Shown: piece by piece, positions 41,740 through 44,708 of the stretch
Layout: each line of letters starts with the position of its first letter
Position numbering within the stretch: the first letter of the stretch is position 1
Source of the DNA: Actinomycetes bacterium
GTDB lineage: Bacteria; Actinomycetota; Acidimicrobiia; Acidimicrobiales; Palsa-688
Assembly: GCA_021787365.1 (NCBI GenBank)
Contig: JAJYMB010000055.1
Coordinates: 1-44,708, forward strand
Length of the DNA: 44,708 bases
Reading direction: 5' to 3'
Program-made: the position numbers and the translations under genes
Notes under the pieces: generated by a model
Seen by the model: the letters and a program-made list of their open reading frames with translations, nothing else
Told to the model about the DNA's origin: nothing
The model's database searches: none

Positions 41740-42189
41740 AGCTACGGGGTGGTCGTTGGCCACTCGCTGGGACCCACCCGCCCGCGAGGCCATCAAGGCA
41801 TGGACACGCAAGTAGCTCGGCGGTGGTCTGCCGGCAAGCAGCCGAGCGACCTGTTGTTCACTGCCCCTCAGGGCGGGTGGATCAGCCTCAGCAATTGGCG
41901 CAGGTCAGTTCGCTGGTCTCGGACATCCAGGGGCCGCCGTCCGCATGACACACGGCACACCGCGGCAACGGCCTGGCTTGCCGCCGGGGTGGACGTGAAA
42001 ACGGTGCAAACCTGGCTCGGCCACGCCAGCGTCGAGCTGACGTTGAACCTGTACGGGCATCATCTCGGGACCGACGCCGACCGAGCGGGTATCGCGCGGT
42101 TCAACCGGACGCTCGGCGAGGGGCGGACGACGCGCAGGCCAACCACGTCCGAGGGGCATGGCGCGCCAACGGACACTCGTGCGCCTTGA
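41740..42189 (+). pseudogene. Tyrosine recombinase (phage-type integrase), catalytic C-terminus, broken
   Basis: One frame gives PAREAIKAWTRK then a stop near 41814. A second frame continues with SDLLFTAPQGGWISLSNWRR, then RPHDTRHTAATAWLAAGVDVKTVQTWLGHASVELTLNLYGHH. This covers the HxxR (HDTR), the GH of LGHAS and the tyrosine (LYGHH) of the recombinase, but the N-terminal arm, core-binding domain and first catalytic Arg are missing. The fragment lies about 430 bp from tRNA-Thr, where an integrase is expected for an element inserted in that tRNA. A frameshift and the 5' truncation make it non-functional. Confidence 0.82.
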
Positions 42190-42618
42190 GCCTGCGCATG
42201 GAGCCTTCACCCGAAGGTGAGCACCTGGCGCGGCCGGTTGCCGGCCGATGATGCCTATGCGACTTCCGCCTGCCCGAATCGTGCGCGTGGGACCCCCACC
42301 CGACGTCCATGGCCATCTTCGCCACGCCCGCGTGCCGATGCTTCCCCAGCTGGGGGACTATCTCGTGGTTGATGACGACGACGTTCCTCCCATGCTGGCG
42401 GAAGTCCTTGACTGCGACCGGGCAGGTGAGCTGCGGCTTCGCCTCCTCCCTGGCCGCCCGGATTCACATCCGGAGTTCCGCAGCAGGCGCACCCCGACGG
42501 CCGTCTAGGCGAGACTAAGGCGCTTCCGGGGACGCCAGGGAGACGCGAGACGCCAACCGAGTCGAGGACGGGACCAGCACTGCTACCGGAGAGTGTTGGA
42601 TGACCAGCGGGAACGTTG
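42190..42618. other. Spacer between integrase remnant and tRNA-Thr
   Basis: No firm gene. GGCCGGTTGCCGGCC near 42232 is a perfect GC-rich dyad. A plus-strand frame (about 42287-42508; LGDYLVVDDDDVPPMLAEVLDCDRAGELRLRLLPGRP near its middle) has plausible codon use but no good start and no recognised family. Confidence 0.4.
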
Positions 42619-42621
42619 TGG

Positions 42622-42694
42622 AGCCCGAGACCAGAATTGAACTGGTGACCTACGCATTACGAGTGCGTCGCTCTGCCGACTGAGCTACTCGGGC
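42622..42694 (-). tRNA. tRNA-Thr (anticodon CGT)
   Basis: A full cloverleaf reads on the minus strand: acceptor GCCCGAG/CTCGGGC with discriminator T, D-arm GCTC...GAGC, anticodon arm ACGCA-CTCGTAA-TGCGT, and T-arm ACCAG-TTCAATT-CTGGT. CCA is encoded (42621-42619). Its 3' half is duplicated in diverged form at 38776-38819, so this gene was an integration target and its 3' half is probably element-derived. Confidence 0.96.
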
Positions 42695-42734
42695 TTGTAT
42701 AGTGTGAGCTGGTACTTCTCCGCGTCAGCCCCCT

Positions 42735-42848
42735 AGTGTACTCTCGCCCCGGCACCTGGACGACCTGTACGGGGCACTGCTCGCCCGGGATCTCTCGCCT
42801 ACCACCCTGTCGCGCTGCTCCCCCCAGAGGCTTCTCGTGGACGTCTGA
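42735..42848 (+). pseudogene. Integrase core-binding-domain scrap
   Basis: The frame reads RHLDDLYGALLARDLSPTTLSR and then diverges to a TGA at 42846-42848. The LDDLYGALL-R-LSPTT pattern is the SAM-like core-binding helix pair of actinobacterial tyrosine recombinases. It lies on the opposite side of tRNA-Thr from the catalytic remnant and in reversed order, so it probably belonged to a different element. Confidence 0.5.
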
Positions 42849-42983
42849 GGTGGCAACGATGGCGGTTGCCCGTAACAGCCCACTTCTCGCGGTGGCCGCG
42901 ATTGGCCTAAGACCTCCCTGGAGCCCCCCTGAGCGGCGTCCACATACTGGGAAGTTTGCTTTGTCGGCCTGAGCAGGAGAGCC

Positions 42984-44173
42984 GTGGGAATGTCGGAGCG
43001 AGATGGTGGCTGTTACGGGGCCTGGGCCGCTTTGCCCGAGTTGCTCGAGGTGCTCTCGCCCCTCGAATCCATACCTGACCGGGTGGGCGTGGCGAGAGTG
43101 GTGGCCCGCCGGGTGGCAGCTACAGTGGCTGCAGACTGCGTTATTTCCCTGGTGGAAGACTGGTACCCCAAAGAACTGCCCGTGCGCAGCTGGTTCGCAG
43201 GACCGGTTCCCGAGGCGGCCGTGGTCGCTCGCGTGGTGGCGTCCTCGGCCCCGGCCGTCGTGGCCGGCCCCTGCCCGGAGCAGGCGTGGGCGGTCTTGCT
43301 ACTCGACGTGGGCAAAGGTGCTTCGGGGCGCTCAGCATCCTCATCGACGGCCCGCCCGAGAGGCTCGGGCGCGACCAGCTGAGGGACCTGGGCCGGGTCG
43401 GCACGGCCTTGGCCCGGGTGGTGGGCGAGGCCCGACTGTACGAGCGCCCCAATGAGGTTTCCCAAGCCCTGTAAGCGTCCTTGCTGCCCGGGGCGCTAGC
43501 CAACAAAGGCGACTGGGTTCGAAGTGGCGGCCCGGCAGGTGCCTGGGACCGCTGACCCTACGCATAGGCGGTGATTGGTACGACTCGGAGGCGATGTCGG
43601 ACGGCACTGTGGCCTTGAGCGTCGGCGACATCGCTGGTCACGGGATGGAAGCCGCGGCCCAAATGGGCGAGGTTCGCAGTGCCATGGCCGCGCTCCGCTT
43701 AGTACGCCGCGCGCCCGACAAGTTAATCCCTCTCCTCCACCGCCTCGCCGGGGACATGGACTATTTTGCCACTGTCATTTGTGCCCGCCTCGATCCCACC
43801 GGCAACCTGCAGTGGGCCTCGGGAGGGTACCTCCCGCCCCTCGTCGTACGAGAAGACGGTACCGGGGACCTGCTCGGGACAGACCAGTCCCCGCCCTTGG
43901 GGGTGGGCTATAAGGGGAGGGTACCCCTCAACCGGCACCGGCTCGACCCGGACGACACGGTGGTCATTTTACACCGACGACCCGGTGGAACGCCGGGACC
44001 AGGCCATCGAGGACAGCCTTGAGCTGCTGAGCGTTCGGGCTGGGCAACTGGCGGGGGTACCGCTGACCCAGCTGGTCGACCACATGATCGCGGGTCGGGA
44101 GTCTTCAGGCTCGATCGGGGACGATGTCGCCGTCCTCGCCGCGCGTTGGGTGCCGCTAGGGGCCCGCCGCTGA
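42984..44173 (+). pseudogene. GAF-SpoIIE (PP2C-type) serine phosphatase, multiply broken
   Basis: The start is GTG 42984 or ATG 42990 behind AGGAGAG. A GAF-like domain (LLEVLSPLESIPDRVGVARVVARRVA, then WAVLLLDVG) is followed, after a one-base loss near 43320, by FGALSILIDGPPERLGRDQL and RLYERPNEVSQAL. There a CAA has become TAA (43472-43474), and ASLLPGAL follows in frame. Further shifts near 43518 (to FEVAARQVPGT), 43572 (to IGGDWYDSEAMSD) and 43972 (to FYTDDPVERRDQ) interrupt the phosphatase domain. Its metal-binding motifs GGDWYD, VGDIAGHG and IGDDVAVLAARW are still recognisable. Proteins of this type act in anti-sigma-factor partner switching. Five lesions make it a clear pseudogene. Confidence 0.85.
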
Positions 44174-44271
44174 GCGGGGTTCACGGCCCAGGCCGGGGAA
44201 GCATGTAGCGATGGAGCGCCAGGGGAGAGCAGGGCCCGGAGGGCCTTCCCAGCTCGCAAAACGTGGCCACC

Positions 44272-44545
44272 CATTTCCAGACCCTGATGCTCACTTCGTG
44301 GCCGGCATGGTGGACTCCTACTTGACTGGCGACATATTCGACATGTTCGTCTGGTTCGAGGTCATGGGGTAGCCGCCTACGCTCTCACGGCCTACCGTCC
44401 GGAGGCGAAAGGCCCCGTGTCAAAAGGTGCCATCGTCCCGTTTCATTTTTGGCTCGCCGACGCCCAGGTCGTTGCCCCTCCGCGGGTATGCGTGCTCTTC
44501 TCGGGGTCATGGTCGCGCTTGGCCTCCATGGGGTAGCCCGAGAGC
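44272..44545 (+). pseudogene. Mrp/NuoM-type proton antiporter subunit (MrpD-like), remnant
   Basis: Pieces in several frames read [77 protein letters not shown] and [13 protein letters not shown]. These are successive parts of the proton-conducting MrpD/NuoM/HyfB family. A large part between GPV and KGA (about 75-100 residues in intact members) is deleted, and at least three frameshifts are present. FHFWLADAQ is the conserved helix with the functional Lys/His region. The rest of the window (44546-44708) has no call. Confidence 0.7.
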
Positions 44546-44708
44546 CTTCGCGAACATGGACCAGTACGCCCAATCTGGGCCAAGGGCTGACGCAAAAACA
44601 ACTTCCCACTTTCGCGCCGCGGGTCACCTGGGGCTGATGGTGTAGTTCCGGCTCGGCTGGGTGTCGTGCTGGCGAACCGATAGGTCCTTCATCTCCTTGG
44701 CGCTGACC

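Noticed and set aside
42248..42508. Plus-strand frame with an acidic VVDDDD segment
   Set aside because: Plausible codon use over about 50 codons but no good start, no family, and it sits in island debris; left as spacer.
44624..44708. Minus-strand frame entering from the right edge (ending in RNYTISPR)
   Set aside because: Too short to identify; could be the end of a gene outside the window or chance.

Overview
The window is high-GC DNA with GTG/TTG starts, tightly packed operons and a core gene order (phoH-ybeY-CNNM-uppS-recO-glyS-dnaG-sigA) typical of Actinomycetota. The mix of citramalate synthase, a stand-alone excisionase-type HTH gene before phoH, and the divergent protein sequences would fit the class Acidimicrobiia, but that placement is inference from gene content only.

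Left arm (1-8.0 kb): an accessory zone. It holds a beta-helix gene fragment fused to an IS630 transposase tail, a membrane-anchored PIN-domain protein with a C-terminal winged-helix-like segment, a WYL regulator, a complete ISKra4-type insertion sequence with 9-bp target duplications, a multiply broken PLP decarboxylase pseudogene, and an FMN-binding-domain remnant overlapping an intact apbE.

Core (8.0-33.2 kb): intact genes. On the minus strand a histidine kinase, a single-domain response regulator, a REC-EAL c-di-GMP phosphodiesterase and metH are joined by 4-nt start/stop overlaps. greA and the branched-chain amino-acid operon leuB-ilvE-cimA are divergent. The latter is preceded by an 11-codon leader peptide rich in Leu/Val/Ile and an intrinsic-terminator hairpin, which suggests ribosome-mediated attenuation. 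Next come fabD and hemW (divergent starts 23 bp apart), two proteins of unknown function, and the macromolecular-synthesis cluster phoH, ybeY, CNNM transporter, uppS, recO, glyS, dnaG, sigA. It closes with a tandem hairpin repeat and tRNA-Asn(GTT).

Right arm (33.2-44.7 kb): accessory and decaying. It carries a truncated antitoxin gene with a palindromic operator, a type-B carboxylesterase plus AraC regulator, and a manganese (yybP-ykoY) riboswitch in front of a GDT1-family Mn exporter and a small membrane protein. A 3.8-kb degenerate integrative element follows, bounded by an intact tRNA-Thr(CGT) and a diverged 3'-half copy of a tRNA-Thr. It contains a HAD phosphatase-like gene, an ankyrin-NTF2 fusion, an ankyrin protein and a broken tyrosine recombinase. 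Beyond the tRNA lie a second integrase scrap, a SpoIIE-type phosphatase pseudogene with about five lesions, and an Mrp/NuoM-type antiporter remnant.

All the frameshifted genes lie in the two arms, while about 25 kb of core reads through cleanly, so real gene decay is more likely than poor sequence quality.
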